In this document: positions 16,928-26,232 of the stretch, in pieces
Position numbering within the stretch: position 1 is the stretch's first letter
Layout: each line of letters opens with the position of its first letter
Assembly: GCF_007671725.1 (NCBI RefSeq)
Contig: NZ_VCNM01000002.1
Span: 310,001-374,000, forward strand
Direction: 5' to 3'
Source: Halorubrum depositum
Lineage (GTDB): Archaea > Halobacteriota > Halobacteria > Halobacteriales > Haloferacaceae
DNA: 64,000 nucleotides
Notes under the pieces: model-generated
The model's database searches: none
The model's input: only the letters and a program-made list of their open reading frames with translations
What the model was told of the DNA's origin: nothing
Program-made: the position numbers and the translations under genes

Positions 16928-18226
16928 GTGAGCAACGTGGACGCGAGGAACGGGGCGAGCCGATCGCAGTTCTGGGCGCTCTACCTCACGCGGTTCGCCG
17001 AGGGGTTCGGGTTCATCACCCTGATCACGCTGCTCGGACCGTACATCAACGCGCTCGACCCGCAGGCGACGACGGTGCTGGGCGTCTCCATCTCCGCGGG
17101 GTTCGTCATCGGGATGTACACCACGGGGTTCACCCTCGCCCAGACCGTCGCCGTGGTCCCGCTGGCGTGGGCCGGCGACCGGTTCGACAAGCGGACCGTC
17201 CTGCTCGGCACCCTCGCGGTCGGAGCCGGCGTCTACGCGCTGTTCCCGCTGGTGGACTCCTCCGCCTCGTTCGTCGCCGTGCGGGCCCTGCAGGGGTTCG
17301 TCGTCACCGGCGCGGGGCTGATGACGCTGTCGCTGGTCGGCCAGATCGCCGACGTGGGAACGCGGGCCGACAGGATCGGGAAGGCGAACGCCGCCGCCTT
17401 CGCCGCCTCGATCGTCGGGTCGCTGTCGGCGGGCGCGATCTACGACGCGGTCGGATTCGGCCCGATCTTCGCGATCATCTCCGGGCTGATGGTCGCCGCC
17501 TGGGCCGTCACGTGGCTCGTCTTAGACGAGGATGACACCCGCGTCGAGGGGTTCCCCTTCTCCGATCTGGCCGTCAACCGGAAGATCCTCACGATCACGG
17601 GGTTCCGCGCCCAGTACGCCTTCGCCGTGACCATGGTCCGAACCTGGGTCCCGATCTACGCTGGCACGTCGATGGCCGGCGGCGGCCTCGGCGTCGCCGG
17701 CGTCGCCATCGCGGTGACGGTCACCGCCGAGAAGGCGACCAACATGGTCGGCCAGCTGTTCACCGGTCGGCTCTCGGACGGGTACGGCCGGTCGCTGTTC
17801 GTCTTCGCCGGCGGCGGCGCGTACGGACTGATCGCGATGGGGATCCCCTTCTCCGCGGCGATCGGGACCGCGTTGGGCGCCGGGGTGACGCTCCCGTTCC
17901 TCGGCGAGCTGCCGCCCGCGTACCTCCCCCTCGTCGCCTTCTCCGGGCTGCTCGGCGTCGCCGACTCCTTCCGTGAGCCGGCGAGCATGGCGCTGTTCGC
18001 GGACGAGGGGACCGACGACGGCGGCGTGGCCGCCAGCTTCGGGATCCGGGAACTGGTCTGGCGCCCCGGTTCGGTGGCCGGCCCGCTGATCGCGGGGTGG
18101 CTGATGGTCGAGGTGAGCATGGCGTCCGTCTTCTACGTCGGCGGCGCGTTCGCGGTCACCGGCGTGCTCGCCTTCCTCGCCGTTCTCGTGCACGACCACG
18201 GGCGGGCAGCGCTGACGACGTGGTAG
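16928..18226 (+). CDS. MFS transporter
   Basis: A 432-residue membrane protein with about twelve hydrophobic helices. The loop between helices 2 and 3 carries the MFS signature as WAGDRFDKRTVLLG; the matching loop in the second half reads GRLSDGYGRSLF. Substrate is unknown; drug or metabolite export is common for this arrangement. The start is a GTG at 16928 (M/VSNVDARNG). It stands alone, followed by a convergent methyltransferase gene. Confidence 0.9.
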   Translation: MSNVDARNGASRSQFWALYLTRFAEGFGFITLITLLGPYINALDPQATTVLGVSISAGFVIGMYTTGFTLAQTVAVVPLAWAGDRFDKRTVLLGTLAVGAGVYALFPLVDSSASFVAVRALQGFVVTGAGLMTLSLVGQIADVGTRADRIGKANAAAFAASIVGSLSAGAIYDAVGFGPIFAIISGLMVAAWAVTWLVLDEDDTRVEGFPFSDLAVNRKILTITGFRAQYAFAVTMVRTWVPIYAGTSMAGGGLGVAGVAIAVTVTAEKATNMVGQLFTGRLSDGYGRSLFVFAGGGAYGLIAMGIPFSAAIGTALGAGVTLPFLGELPPAYLPLVAFSGLLGVADSFREPASMALFADEGTDDGGVAASFGIRELVWRPGSVAGPLIAGWLMVEVSMASVFYVGGAFAVTGVLAFLAVLVHDHGRAALTTW

Positions 18227-18274
18227 GGCGAGTCCCGCGACTGAAACCGGTGGACAGGAGGGGAGACGAGCGCT

Positions 18275-19006
18275 CTACTCGCCGCCGCGCTTCCGCAGCG
18301 CGGCGCGGTAGTGGTACTCGTTGCCCTCCTCGCCGCGGACCACCTCCGCGATCTCCCAGTCCGTTCCCACGGCGGCCTCCCGGAGCCTGGCCGGGCTGAA
18401 CAGCCGAAGCTGGAGGATCGGGTTCGTCTCGCTCTCGTACTCGAAGAACATGACGCGGTGCGCGAGCCCCGGCGTCGGGTCGTCCCGGTAGCCGACGAGG
18501 TCGGCCGTCGCCGGATGGGTCGGGTCGTAGCAGTCGACGACCGCGGTCGCGTCCGGCGTCGTCACGTGTGCGAGGTCGCCGAGGAACTCGGTGAGCCCCC
18601 GCATCGACCCGGCGAGTCCGATCTGGGTCCCGTTCGCGAGCGCGGAGCCGAACCGGTCGCGGGGGAACGCCTCGCGCAGCGCGAACATGTCTCCCTCGCG
18701 GGCGTCGTCGACGCCGCGCTCGCGCATCGTCTCGACGAGCGCGGGGCTCGGCTCGACCGCGACCGTCTCGAACCGCTCCTGGAAGTACAGCGCGTGCCGC
18801 CCGGTCCCGGCGCCGAGGTCGACGAGCGGCCCCTGCAGCCGGGACGCCAGCCACTCGTGAGACGGGTCCTCGTCGGGGTCGAAGTCGGCGAAGTAGAACG
18901 CCTCGATCGGGTGTTCGACCGTCTCGCCGCCGTCTCGGTGCAGGAGGGGCTCGCCCCGCTCGCCGCGGAAGTGATCGCGGATCGCTCGGCCGAAGGCGTC
19001 GGACAT
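18275..19006 (-). CDS. SAM-dependent class I methyltransferase
   Basis: A 243-residue protein with the Rossmann SAM site LVDLGAGTGRHALYFQERF near residue 60, an acidic post-I loop AVEPSPALV and a D-containing motif IV (VVDCYDPTHPAT). The N-terminus (SDAFGRAIRDHFRGE) matches haloarchaeal methyltransferases of unknown substrate. The frame opens at 19246, but the conserved start at 19006 is preferred. Small-molecule substrates are likely. Confidence 0.87.
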   Translation of the reverse strand: MSDAFGRAIRDHFRGERGEPLLHRDGGETVEHPIEAFYFADFDPDEDPSHEWLASRLQGPLVDLGAGTGRHALYFQERFETVAVEPSPALVETMRERGVDDAREGDMFALREAFPRDRFGSALANGTQIGLAGSMRGLTEFLGDLAHVTTPDATAVVDCYDPTHPATADLVGYRDDPTPGLAHRVMFFEYESETNPILQLRLFSPARLREAAVGTDWEIAEVVRGEEGNEYHYRAALRKRGGE

Positions 19007-19124
19007 ACCGAAACCGCCGGCGTCGACGGTGAAAAAGTCGCGTGAGGGGCGGTACCGTGCTCCGAAGTCGGGGTATCGCCCGCCGTCGGTCGATCGAGGA
19101 GGCGACCGACGGCTCGGCCCCGGA

Positions 19125-20297
19125 TCAGGCCTCGTACCCCTGCTCGGCGAGCGCGTCCTCCAGCGCGGCGAGCAGGTACTCGACGTTCTTCTTGCGGGCG
19201 GAGCGGCCCATGCAGCCGATCCGCCAGATGTCCCCCTCGAGGTCACCGAGGCCGGAGGCGATCTCGAGGTCGTACTCGTCGAGGAGGCGCTCGATGACGG
19301 CGCCGTCGTCGACCCCGTCGGGGACGCGCACGGCGTTCAGGCTCGGCAGCCAGTAGTCGTCGGCGGCGTTCATCTCGAGGCCGAGGTCCTGCAGCCCCGC
19401 CTTCAGCTCGCCGGCGACGGCGCGGTGGCGGGCCCACCGCTCCTCGATCCCCTCCTCGGCGATCAGCCGGAGCGCCTCGCGGAGCGCGTACACGTTCGTG
19501 ATCGGCGCGGTGTGGTGGTACGCGCGGTCGTCGCCCCAGTACCCCTCCAAGAGGGAGAGGTCGAGGTACCACGACCGCGGTTCCTCCTCACGGTCGAGCA
19601 CCTTGTCCATCGCGCGGTCGTTGAGCGTCAGGGGGCTCGCGCCGGGCGGACAGGAGAGGCACTTCTGCGGCCCGGAGTAGGCGACGTCGACGTCCCACTC
19701 GTCGACGCGCAGCTCAACGCCCCCGAGCGACGTGACGCAGTCGGCGATCACGTACGCGTCGTGGGCGTGTGCGATCTCGGTCAGCGCGGGCACGTCGGGC
19801 TGGCGGACGCCGGTGCTCGTCTCGGCGTGGACGAAGCCGAACACGTCCGGCTGGTGCTCGTCGAACGCGCGCTCGACGTCGACGGGGTCGAGGGGCTCGC
19901 CCCACGGCGCAGACACCTCGACGACCTCGCCGCCCGCGCGCTCGGCCATCGACCTCATCCGCCCGCCGAAGTAGCCGTTCGTCGGGACCAGCATCGTGTC
20001 GCCCGGTTCGACGAGGTTCCCGATCGCGGCCTCCATCGACGCGGAGCCGGTCCCGGACACCGGAATGGTCCACTGGTTGTCGGTCCTGAAGGTGTACCGG
20101 AGCAGCTCCTGGACCTCGTCCATGATCTCGACGAACGAGGGGTCGAGGTGGCCGACGAGCGGCGTGCTCATCGCCCTCAACACCCGCGGGTCGACGTCGC
20201 TCGGCCCGGGGCCCATCAGCGTGCGGTCGGGCGGCGTCAGCTCCCCCACGTCGGGGGCGTCGTCGACTGCGCTGCGTGCCAGCGGCGTGTCGCTCAT
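19125..20297 (-). CDS. Class V aminotransferase (alanine-glyoxylate/serine-pyruvate type)
   Basis: A 390-residue PLP enzyme. The family start is DRTLMGPGPSDVDPRVLRAM; other marks are VSGTGSASMEAAIGNL near 78, the HAETSTGVRQPDV element, VIADCVTSLGGVEL with the PLP-binding aspartate, and YSGPQKCLSCPPGASPL with the Schiff-base lysine. Related enzymes swap amino groups between alanine, serine and glyoxylate or pyruvate. An in-frame ATG nine codons upstream exists, but MSDTPLARSA at 20297 is the likelier start. Confidence 0.92.
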   Translation of the reverse strand: MSDTPLARSAVDDAPDVGELTPPDRTLMGPGPSDVDPRVLRAMSTPLVGHLDPSFVEIMDEVQELLRYTFRTDNQWTIPVSGTGSASMEAAIGNLVEPGDTMLVPTNGYFGGRMRSMAERAGGEVVEVSAPWGEPLDPVDVERAFDEHQPDVFGFVHAETSTGVRQPDVPALTEIAHAHDAYVIADCVTSLGGVELRVDEWDVDVAYSGPQKCLSCPPGASPLTLNDRAMDKVLDREEEPRSWYLDLSLLEGYWGDDRAYHHTAPITNVYALREALRLIAEEGIEERWARHRAVAGELKAGLQDLGLEMNAADDYWLPSLNAVRVPDGVDDGAVIERLLDEYDLEIASGLGDLEGDIWRIGCMGRSARKKNVEYLLAALEDALAEQGYEA

Positions 20298-20403
20298 ACA
20301 AGAGTTCGCGGCGGTGAGCGTCAAAAACGCGGCGGAACGCGTCCGAGAGCTGAGGCGGCGACGGGGGGTCGCCTTCGCGTCGCTCTCGCCGCTTACGCGC
20401 CGC

Positions 20404-22353
20404 CTACGCCGCGTCGACGAAGTCCGGTTCCGTCCGCTTCTCGTCGCGCTCCTCGACGAGGTGGTCGACGAAGGCGTCGAGATCGACGTCGCCGCGCTGG
20501 TTCTCGAAGCGGTCGCGCACCGAGACGGTGCCGGCCTCCTGCTCGTCGTCGCCGACGATGACCATGTACGGGAGCCGGTCGTCGTGCCCGGCGCGGATCT
20601 TGCGGCCGACCGTCCAGTCGCGGTCCTCGACCTCGACGCGGAAGCCGGCGTCCTCGAGATCGTTTTTGACGCGGTGCGCGTAGCCGAGCGTCCCGTCGGA
20701 GACGGGGAGGATCCGGACCTGTTCGGGCGCGAGCCACAGCGGGAAGTCGCCGTCGAAGTGCTCGATGAGCACCATGAAGAAGCGCTCGTAGCTCCCGTAC
20801 AGCGCTCGGTGGATCATCACCGGCTGGTGGTCCTCGTTGTCCTCGCCGGTGTACGTCAGGTCGAACCGGTCGGGCATGTTGAAGTCGAGCTGGACGGTGG
20901 GGCCGTCCCAGACGCGGCCGAGCGCGTCCTCGAAGCCGAAGTCGATCTTCGGGCCGTAGAAGGCGCCGTCGCCGGGCTCGACGTCGTAGTCGTAGCCGCC
21001 GGACTCCAGCACGTCGCGGAGCTGCTCCTCGGCGGACTCCCAGATCTCGTCGCCGCCGACCGACTTCTCCGGGCGGGTCGCCAGCGCGACCTCGACGTCC
21101 AGGTCGAGCGTCTCGACGACCTCGAAGATCATCTCGATGACGGACTCGATCTCCTGACGGATCTGGTCGGGGCGGACGAACAGGTGGCCGTCGTCGATGG
21201 TGAACGACCAGACGCGCGAGAGCCCGGAGAGCTCACCGCGCTGCTCCTTCCGGTACACCTTCCCGTTCTCGAAGTAGCGCTGCGGGAGGTCCCGGTACGA
21301 CCACGACTGCTGGTCGAAGATGGTCGCGTGGCCCGGGCAGTTCATCGGCTTGAGCCCGTACTCCTCGTCGTTGACGTCGAGGAGGAACATGTCGTCCTTG
21401 TAGTTCTCGTAGTGGCCGGACTTCTTCCACAGCTCCGTGCGGAACACGTGAGGAGTCTCGACCTCCTCGTAGCCGTTCTCGCGGTTGAGCTCGTTCGCGA
21501 AATTCGAGAGCTCGCGGAGCACGGTCTTGCCCGGCGGGTGGTACAGCGGGAGCCCCGGCCCGGACACCGTCGGGATCGAGAAGAGGTTCATCTCCTGGCC
21601 GATCTTCCGGTGATCGCGCTCTAACGCCTCCTCGCGCAGTTCGAGGTGCTCCTCGAGGTCGGACTCGGAGGCGAAGGCGGTGCCGTAGACGCGCGTGAGC
21701 GTGTCGTTCTCCTCGTCGCCGCGCCAGTAGGCGGCGGAGACCTCCAATAGGGCCGCCGCGCCGATCTCGCCCGTCGACTCGACGTGCGGACCCTGACAGA
21801 GGTCCCGCCAGTCGTCTTGCGCGTAGAAGGTAACCTCCTCGTCGTCGGCCTCCTCGTCGAGGATCTGGAGCTTGTACTCGTTGTCGGCGTAGATCTCTTT
21901 CGCCTCCTCGCGGGACCGGACCTCGCGCTCGATGTCGTAGTCGGCCTCGATGATCGCCTCCATCTCCTCCTCGATGGCGGCGAGGTCGTCCTCGTCGAGG
22001 TCGACGTCGGTCACGTCGTAGTAGAACCCGTCGTCGGTCGGGGGGCCGATAGTCAGGGTCGCCTCGGGGTGGAGCCGCTGGAGGGCCTGCGCGAAGACGT
22101 GGGCGGCCGAGTGGCGCAGCACCGTGAGGTACTCGTCGGACTGGTCGGTGACGATCTCGATCCGCGCGCCGTCGTGGACCGTCGCGTGCTTCTCGACGAG
22201 CTCGCCGTCGATCTTCCCCGCGACGGTGTCGCGACCGAGCCCGGGGCCGATCTCGAAGGCGACGTCCTCGACTGTCGCCCCCGCCGGAACGTCCAGCTCT
22301 GATCCGTCCGGAAGGACGACCGTCACGTCGGCCTGCGCATCGGTCTCGCTCAT
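20404..22353 (-). CDS. thrS: Threonyl-tRNA synthetase
   Basis: A 649-residue class II aminoacyl-tRNA synthetase charging tRNA-Thr. Domains in order: TGS (residues about 8-70), the editing domain with [12 protein letters not shown] near 80 (HxxxH zinc/editing motif) and a second CQGPHV element near 185, the catalytic core with [12 protein letters not shown] and motif 2 [17 protein letters not shown], motif 3 near 515, and the anticodon-binding domain ([12 protein letters not shown]) at the C-terminus. It is the bacterial-like type, with the HxxxH editing module, that is usual in haloarchaea. The open frame runs to 23025, antisense to the next gene. Confidence 0.97.
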   Translation of the reverse strand: MSETDAQADVTVVLPDGSELDVPAGATVEDVAFEIGPGLGRDTVAGKIDGELVEKHATVHDGARIEIVTDQSDEYLTVLRHSAAHVFAQALQRLHPEATLTIGPPTDDGFYYDVTDVDLDEDDLAAIEEEMEAIIEADYDIEREVRSREEAKEIYADNEYKLQILDEEADDEEVTFYAQDDWRDLCQGPHVESTGEIGAAALLEVSAAYWRGDEENDTLTRVYGTAFASESDLEEHLELREEALERDHRKIGQEMNLFSIPTVSGPGLPLYHPPGKTVLRELSNFANELNRENGYEEVETPHVFRTELWKKSGHYENYKDDMFLLDVNDEEYGLKPMNCPGHATIFDQQSWSYRDLPQRYFENGKVYRKEQRGELSGLSRVWSFTIDDGHLFVRPDQIRQEIESVIEMIFEVVETLDLDVEVALATRPEKSVGGDEIWESAEEQLRDVLESGGYDYDVEPGDGAFYGPKIDFGFEDALGRVWDGPTVQLDFNMPDRFDLTYTGEDNEDHQPVMIHRALYGSYERFFMVLIEHFDGDFPLWLAPEQVRILPVSDGTLGYAHRVKNDLEDAGFRVEVEDRDWTVGRKIRAGHDDRLPYMVIVGDDEQEAGTVSVRDRFENQRGDVDLDAFVDHLVEERDEKRTEPDFVDAA

Positions 22354-22570
22354 ATCTCTTCGGAACCGGACGAGGGGCATAAGTTTGTTCGATCCCCGGC
22401 ACGGGCTCGCGCGCTTCGAGGCGGCGGTCGTTCGCTCCGAGCCCCCGGCAACGCCCGCCGTCGACGCGGTGGGCACCGCGGTCGTCGGCAACGCCCGCCG
22501 CCGACGACGACAGAGGGCGGCCCGAGCGGCCATGGAAACACGCAAAAGGGGCGGCACCGACTGCGGAGAC

Positions 22571-23551
22571 ATGACGACCCATCGGGAGCCCCTGTCGTCG
22601 GTGCTGGAGACGATCGGGGAGACGCCGCTCGTCCGGGTGCACGACTCGCCGGACGCGGTGCCGGTGTACGCGAAGCTGGAGTCGTTCAACCCCGGCGCGA
22701 GCGTCAAAGACCGGATCGGGAAGTACATGCTCGAACGCATGCGCGAGCGCGGCGACGTCGGCGAGGGCGGCACCGTCGTCGAGCCGACCGCCGGCAACAC
22801 CGGGATCGGGTTGGCGGTCGCGGCGAGACAGCTCGGGCTGAACGCCGTGTTCGTCGTCCCCGAGCGGTTCTCGGTGGAGAAACAGCAGCTCATGCGCGCG
22901 CTCGGCGCGGAGGTGGTCAACACCCCGAGCGAGGACGGGATGGGGTTCGCCATCGACCGCGCCCACGAGATCGCCGACGAGCTCGACGACGCCGTCGTCC
23001 CCCAGCAGTTCTCGAACCCGCTCAACGCCGAGGCCCACTACGAGACCACCGCCCCCGAGATCGACGAGGCGCTCGACGGCGAGGTCGGGGCCGTGGTCGT
23101 CGGCTGCGGCACGGGCGGGACGCTGATGGGGATGGCCCGCTACTTCCGCGAGCGCGACCCCGAGACGCACGTCGTCGCGGTCGAGCCCGCCGGCTCAGCG
23201 TACCGCGAATTCCTCGGCGAGGCGGTCGAGCACGAGGCGTACAAGACGGAAGGGATCGGCACCCACGACATCGAGACCAACGAGCTGTTCGACCCCGCGC
23301 TCGTCGACGACATCCGACCGATCCCCGACCGCGAGGTCCACGAGGAGATGGCTCGGCTCGCGAGCGAGGAGGGCCACCTCGTCGCCTCCTCCGCGGCCGC
23401 GAACGCGATCGCGGCCAAGCGGGTCGCCCGCGGGATCCGCGACGGCGACGTCGACGCGCCACACGACGCGGTCGTCACCGTGTTCCCAGACTCCTCCGAA
23501 CGCTACCTCTCGAAGGGCGTGTATCGGTCGTTCGAGGAGTGGGAGGGGTAG
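22571..23551 (+). CDS. cysK: Cysteine synthase family PLP enzyme
   Basis: A 326-residue beta-family PLP enzyme that makes cysteine from an activated serine and sulfide. The PLP lysine lies in [18 protein letters not shown] (near residue 45), the substrate loop is [13 protein letters not shown] near 77, and the phosphate-binding glycine loop is [17 protein letters not shown] near 178. O-acetylserine is the usual substrate, but O-phosphoserine or cystathionine-type activity is also seen in this group. It is divergent from thrS. Confidence 0.92.
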   Translation: MTTHREPLSSVLETIGETPLVRVHDSPDAVPVYAKLESFNPGASVKDRIGKYMLERMRERGDVGEGGTVVEPTAGNTGIGLAVAARQLGLNAVFVVPERFSVEKQQLMRALGAEVVNTPSEDGMGFAIDRAHEIADELDDAVVPQQFSNPLNAEAHYETTAPEIDEALDGEVGAVVVGCGTGGTLMGMARYFRERDPETHVVAVEPAGSAYREFLGEAVEHEAYKTEGIGTHDIETNELFDPALVDDIRPIPDREVHEEMARLASEEGHLVASSAAANAIAAKRVARGIRDGDVDAPHDAVVTVFPDSSERYLSKGVYRSFEEWEG

Positions 23552-23577
23552 GGCCCCGATCGGATCCGACCCGCGCC

Positions 23578-24000
23578 TCACCCGCGGAGGCGGCCGTGTT
23601 CGACCTTCATACAGCGGTCCTGTACCACCTCGATCCCGTCGGCCTCCGCGGCGGCGGCCGCCTCGTCGTGGCTGATCCCGAGTTGGAGCCACGCCGCGCC
23701 CGCGTCGCCGCGCGCCGCGTGGCGCTCGCGCACCTCCTCGAGGACCTCCGGTATCGTCTCGCTCGGCCGGAACACGTTCACGAGGTCGATTTCGGCGTCG
23801 ACGTCCGCGAGCGCGTCGAAGGCGGGTTCGCCGATGACCTCGTCGGCGAAGGGGTTCACCGGAACGATCCGATAGCCGTGCCGCTGGAGGTACGCTGGCA
23901 CGTCGTGCGCGGCCTTTCCGGGGGTTCGCGAGCAGCCGATCACGGCGATCGTGTCGGCGTCGAGCAGCCGGTCGAGTTCCTCGTCGTCGGTGACGGGCAT
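23578..24000 (-). CDS. CoA-binding domain protein (CoA_binding_2)
   Basis: A 140-residue Rossmann-fold protein of the YccU-like family. Characteristic segments: TIAVIGCSRTPGKAAHDVPAYLQ near residue 17, HGYRIVPVNPFADEVIGE near 40, EIDLVNVFRPSETIPEV near 70, and WLQLGISHDEAA with DRCMKVEHGRL at the end. It probably binds CoA or a related nucleotide; no enzyme activity is established. Confidence 0.9.
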   Translation of the reverse strand: MPVTDDEELDRLLDADTIAVIGCSRTPGKAAHDVPAYLQRHGYRIVPVNPFADEVIGEPAFDALADVDAEIDLVNVFRPSETIPEVLEEVRERHAARGDAGAAWLQLGISHDEAAAAAEADGIEVVQDRCMKVEHGRLRG

Positions 24001-24083
24001 AGCTGAACGTTCGCGGCGGCGGCGATTAAGTCCATCACTCGAACTCGAGGTCAGCCGGACCGGCAGAGGCCGGATCGACCGAC

Positions 24084-24686
24084 TCAGGCCAGCCGGATCT
24101 CGGGCTCGCCGTCCTCGGAGAGCGTGACAACGCCGTCGAAGAGCTGTTTGAGGGTGTTCATCGCCTGGTCGTCGTGGGAGGTCGAGTCGATGCTGAACAG
24201 CCCCAGCCCGTTCACGCTCTGGATGCGCCCGGTGAACACGTGAAGGAACCGGAACACCGTCTGGAGGTCCGAGTACATCAGCAGCGTCGACAGCGAGTGG
24301 ACCATCACGCGGTTCTGGTCGATGCCGCGGTCGCCGAACGCCTGCAGGAACTCCGAGAGCTTGATACCGATGCCGGTCATGTCCACCGGCGAGGAGGCGT
24401 ACTTGATCCGGTCCGACTCGCGGGCGTCGTTGACGCCCTGTTGGCGCGTGACACAGTCGACGACGGCGACGGGCTTCCCCTCGTACGGCGTCCGCTTCTC
24501 GTAATCCTTCAGCACGCGGTCGGCGCCGTCCTTCGTGGTGACGACGATCGCGCCGTCGCCGCGCTCGGTGCCGGCGGCCAACACGTCCATCATCATGGAC
24601 CGCTTGCCGGTCAGCGGTGGACCGGCGAAGAGGAGGTTCGTCCCGGGGTCGACAGCCTCCTCGAAGTGCGGCCTCAGGTCATACAT
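24084..24686 (-). CDS. RecA/KaiC-superfamily ATPase (RAD55-like)
   Basis: A 200-residue single-domain P-loop ATPase. The Walker A reads FAGPPLTGKRSMMMDV near residue 20, the second strand VAVVDCVTRQQG near 72 carries the Walker B-like aspartate, and a VMVHSLSTLLMYSD segment near 128 has the RecA sensor-like serines. Haloarchaea carry many such HTR-like or DUF835-type RAD55 relatives thought to act in signalling. The final TLSEDGEPEIRLA is typical. The start is the ATG at 24686 (MYDLRPHFEEAV). Confidence 0.8.
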   Translation of the reverse strand: MYDLRPHFEEAVDPGTNLLFAGPPLTGKRSMMMDVLAAGTERGDGAIVVTTKDGADRVLKDYEKRTPYEGKPVAVVDCVTRQQGVNDARESDRIKYASSPVDMTGIGIKLSEFLQAFGDRGIDQNRVMVHSLSTLLMYSDLQTVFRFLHVFTGRIQSVNGLGLFSIDSTSHDDQAMNTLKQLFDGVVTLSEDGEPEIRLA

Positions 24687-24895
24687 GGAGGTACCTCGAC
24701 GGCGGGACAGACCCGGGCCACTCGTTCGGCTGGGAGGCCGTACGACCAAGACACATCTACTAGGGGGAACATACCCAGTCCCGATAATATTCTTTTTGAT
24801 CGCTCGCGGGAGCGAACTCGACCGCCGTCGGCGACGACTTCCGGACGCTTCCGAACCGCGGGAGTTAAAACGTCCAGCGAGATAGCAAAGGGTAC

Positions 24896-24970
24896 GGGCG
24901 CTTAGCTCAGTCTGGATAGAGTGCTTGGCTTCGGACCAAGTTGCCGCGGGTTCAAATCCTGCAGCGCCCA
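24896..24970 (+). tRNA. tRNA-Arg (anticodon TCG)
   Basis: A 75-nt cloverleaf: acceptor stem GGGCGCT/AGCGCCC, anticodon stem CTTGG/CCAAG around the loop cttcgga (anticodon TCG), and a T arm with loop TTCAAAT, discriminator A. No CCA is encoded. Its last bases are the integration target of the element that follows: the 19 bp at 24953-24971 recur at 55578-55596. The tRNA is left complete at this junction, so the integrant restores a functional 3' end. Confidence 0.95.
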
Positions 24971-24971
24971 T
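24953..24971. repeat. Left attachment site (attL), in tRNA-Arg 3' end
   Basis: The 19-bp sequence caaatcctgcagcgcccat covers the T-loop to acceptor end of the tRNA and is repeated exactly at 55578-55596. Direct orientation, tRNA location and a tyrosine integrase beside the other copy define it as an attachment site. Confidence 0.9.
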
Positions 24972-25151
24972 CCTGCTGCAACGCACCGCACCGCCAAACT
25001 GAACCCGAAGGATAGGCTCTTACTTCGGGGTTCTGGCGTTTTCTGTCAGTTGGGTGGTTGGTGATCCCAAGTTGTGGCAACACGCAGGGTATCGGTGTAT
25101 GGGAGTTTTCGAGAGCCAAATCTGTAAGTGCTCCGGGCGAGAGTGCGGAGT

Positions 25152-25349
25152 ATGGTTCTATCCAGAGACGACCTCAAAGAGAAGCTGTCGGAAGCGATGG
25201 GTATCCACGATCCAAGCGATGCTGAGACCGAGATAGCCGAAGAACAATTCCTACACGGCTTCTCTTATGCTGTCCGGCACGTCGAAGATGATGAGGAGCG
25301 GGAACGGTTAGAGGAACTCTTCGAAGAACAGCGGGAAGAGCTACAGTAG
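25152..25349 (+). CDS. Hypothetical 65-aa acidic helical protein
   Basis: A short acidic protein, MVLSRDDLKEKLSEAMG then a C-terminal charged helix (DDEERERLEELFEEQREEL). No family recognised. The frame opens at 25128, but MVLSRDDL follows directly on a natural start region and suits codon usage better. It is the first gene inside the left end of the integrated element. Confidence 0.5.
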   Translation: MVLSRDDLKEKLSEAMGIHDPSDAETEIAEEQFLHGFSYAVRHVEDDEERERLEELFEEQREELQ

Positions 25350-25431
25350 TTATCACTGCGGGTTTTCGAGCGCAAATATATGCAGCAATTAAGTGGTAAC
25401 CAGCCCAATATCTGAGTGAGGTTTTCAGCTA

Positions 25432-25716
25432 ATGAGTGAAGCACCTGATGGGAGCGACAGCCATAGCTCCAGCGACGGTCGAGAAGAGAGTATTGATGTA
25501 GAGACTGACGAGGGTGTAAATCGTCGGACGCACCCCGAAGAGGTCGAAATCAAGGCATACGACTTGAGTGTCCGCCTGAAGTCTGAGGAAAAGGAGCTAG
25601 GGGATATGGTAGACATGGCCTCTGACGAGATGGAGGCGCTAATGCGTCACAGTCTACGGGGCGAAATGGAGGCAATAGAGGAAGAGCAACTGTCGATTTT
25701 CGGGCTGGGTGAGTAA
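25432..25716 (+). CDS. Hypothetical 94-aa acidic protein, first gene of an overlapping operon
   Basis: An acidic, serine-rich N-terminal half (about residues 1-35), probably disordered, is followed by a structured part VEIKAYDLSVRLKSEEKELG and an amphipathic helix with MEALMRHSLRGEMEAIEEEQ. No family recognised. The next gene starts 2 bp behind its stop, and a chain of short overlapping genes follows to 26690, so they are one transcript. Both this gene and its neighbour have a short 'strand-signalling' sentence of the form VxIxxxxLSVxxxxxE, hinting at paired products. Confidence 0.55.
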   Translation: MSEAPDGSDSHSSSDGREESIDVETDEGVNRRTHPEEVEIKAYDLSVRLKSEEKELGDMVDMASDEMEALMRHSLRGEMEAIEEEQLSIFGLGE

Positions 25717-25718
25717 CG

Positions 25719-25958
25719 ATGTCTGGACATCCTTCCACCGATGAAGATGGTGCTGAGGATGGCGAGGACGGGGGCAAGGAGACAGAACGGACGAAGATTG
25801 ACGTGAGTATCGGGAACCTCTCGATTTCGGTAGAGAACCACGATAGAGAGGCGTGTGAGGAACAGTTCTATCGTATCTATGATTTCGTATTGAGGGATGT
25901 CGATGAGTGGAGCCGGGCGATGGATTCGGTCGTCACGCAGGAAGGGGGGTTCAGATAA
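25719..25958 (+). CDS. Hypothetical 79-aa acidic protein
   Basis: An acidic start (about residues 1-25) precedes TKIDVSIGNLSISVENHDREAC and a helical C-terminus with EEQFYRIYDFVLRDVDEWSR. The 'VSIGNLSISVE' strand pair resembles the 'IKAYDLSVRLKSEE' of the preceding gene and the pair may be distantly related. No known function. The stop overlaps the next start as TAATG, so translation is coupled. Confidence 0.55.
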   Translation: MSGHPSTDEDGAEDGEDGGKETERTKIDVSIGNLSISVENHDREACEEQFYRIYDFVLRDVDEWSRAMDSVVTQEGGFR

Positions 25959-26137
25959 TGGCCGAGGAATGTGTCTTCTGCGGGGAGTGGTCAAGAGGGG
26001 TTGAGCTACGCTGTTGTGAGACGTTCGTCTGCAATGATTGCGTGGCCGGAGAGGGGTTCCGCTCTAAAGGTGGGGGATTCATCGGAGGGGCAAGTCAGAT
26101 AATGTGCCCAGCGGATGGGGTTTGGGTTGACGTATGA
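25958..26137 (+). CDS. Small zinc-ribbon-like protein, 59 aa
   Basis: Seven cysteines stand out: CVFC near residue 5, a CC pair at about 18, a CNDC pattern near 24 and a single C near 50. Spacing is like two joined zinc knuckles in very small adaptor proteins. Its start overlaps the previous stop by one base and its stop overlaps the next start (ATGA), which places it in the chain of coupled genes. No specific family recognised. Confidence 0.55.
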   Translation: MAEECVFCGEWSRGVELRCCETFVCNDCVAGEGFRSKGGGFIGGASQIMCPADGVWVDV

Positions 26138-26232
26138 TTCCGGGACGTATCGTGGCGTTTGCGTTGGCTTTCGGTCTTGGTCTGGGTCTCCTGAGTCTCG
26201 TTATGTATGGGGTGGTGATGGTCCTAACATGA
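26134..26232 (+). CDS. Tiny single-helix membrane protein, 32 aa
   Basis: MIPGRIVAFALAFGLGLGLL then SLVMYGVVMVLT, one continuous hydrophobic helix. It overlaps the genes on either side with ATGA junctions at 26134-26137 and 26229-26232. Because overlap on both sides is unlikely by chance, I treat it as a true small gene, perhaps a membrane anchor for the exported next protein. Confidence 0.55.
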   Translation: MIPGRIVAFALAFGLGLGLLSLVMYGVVMVLT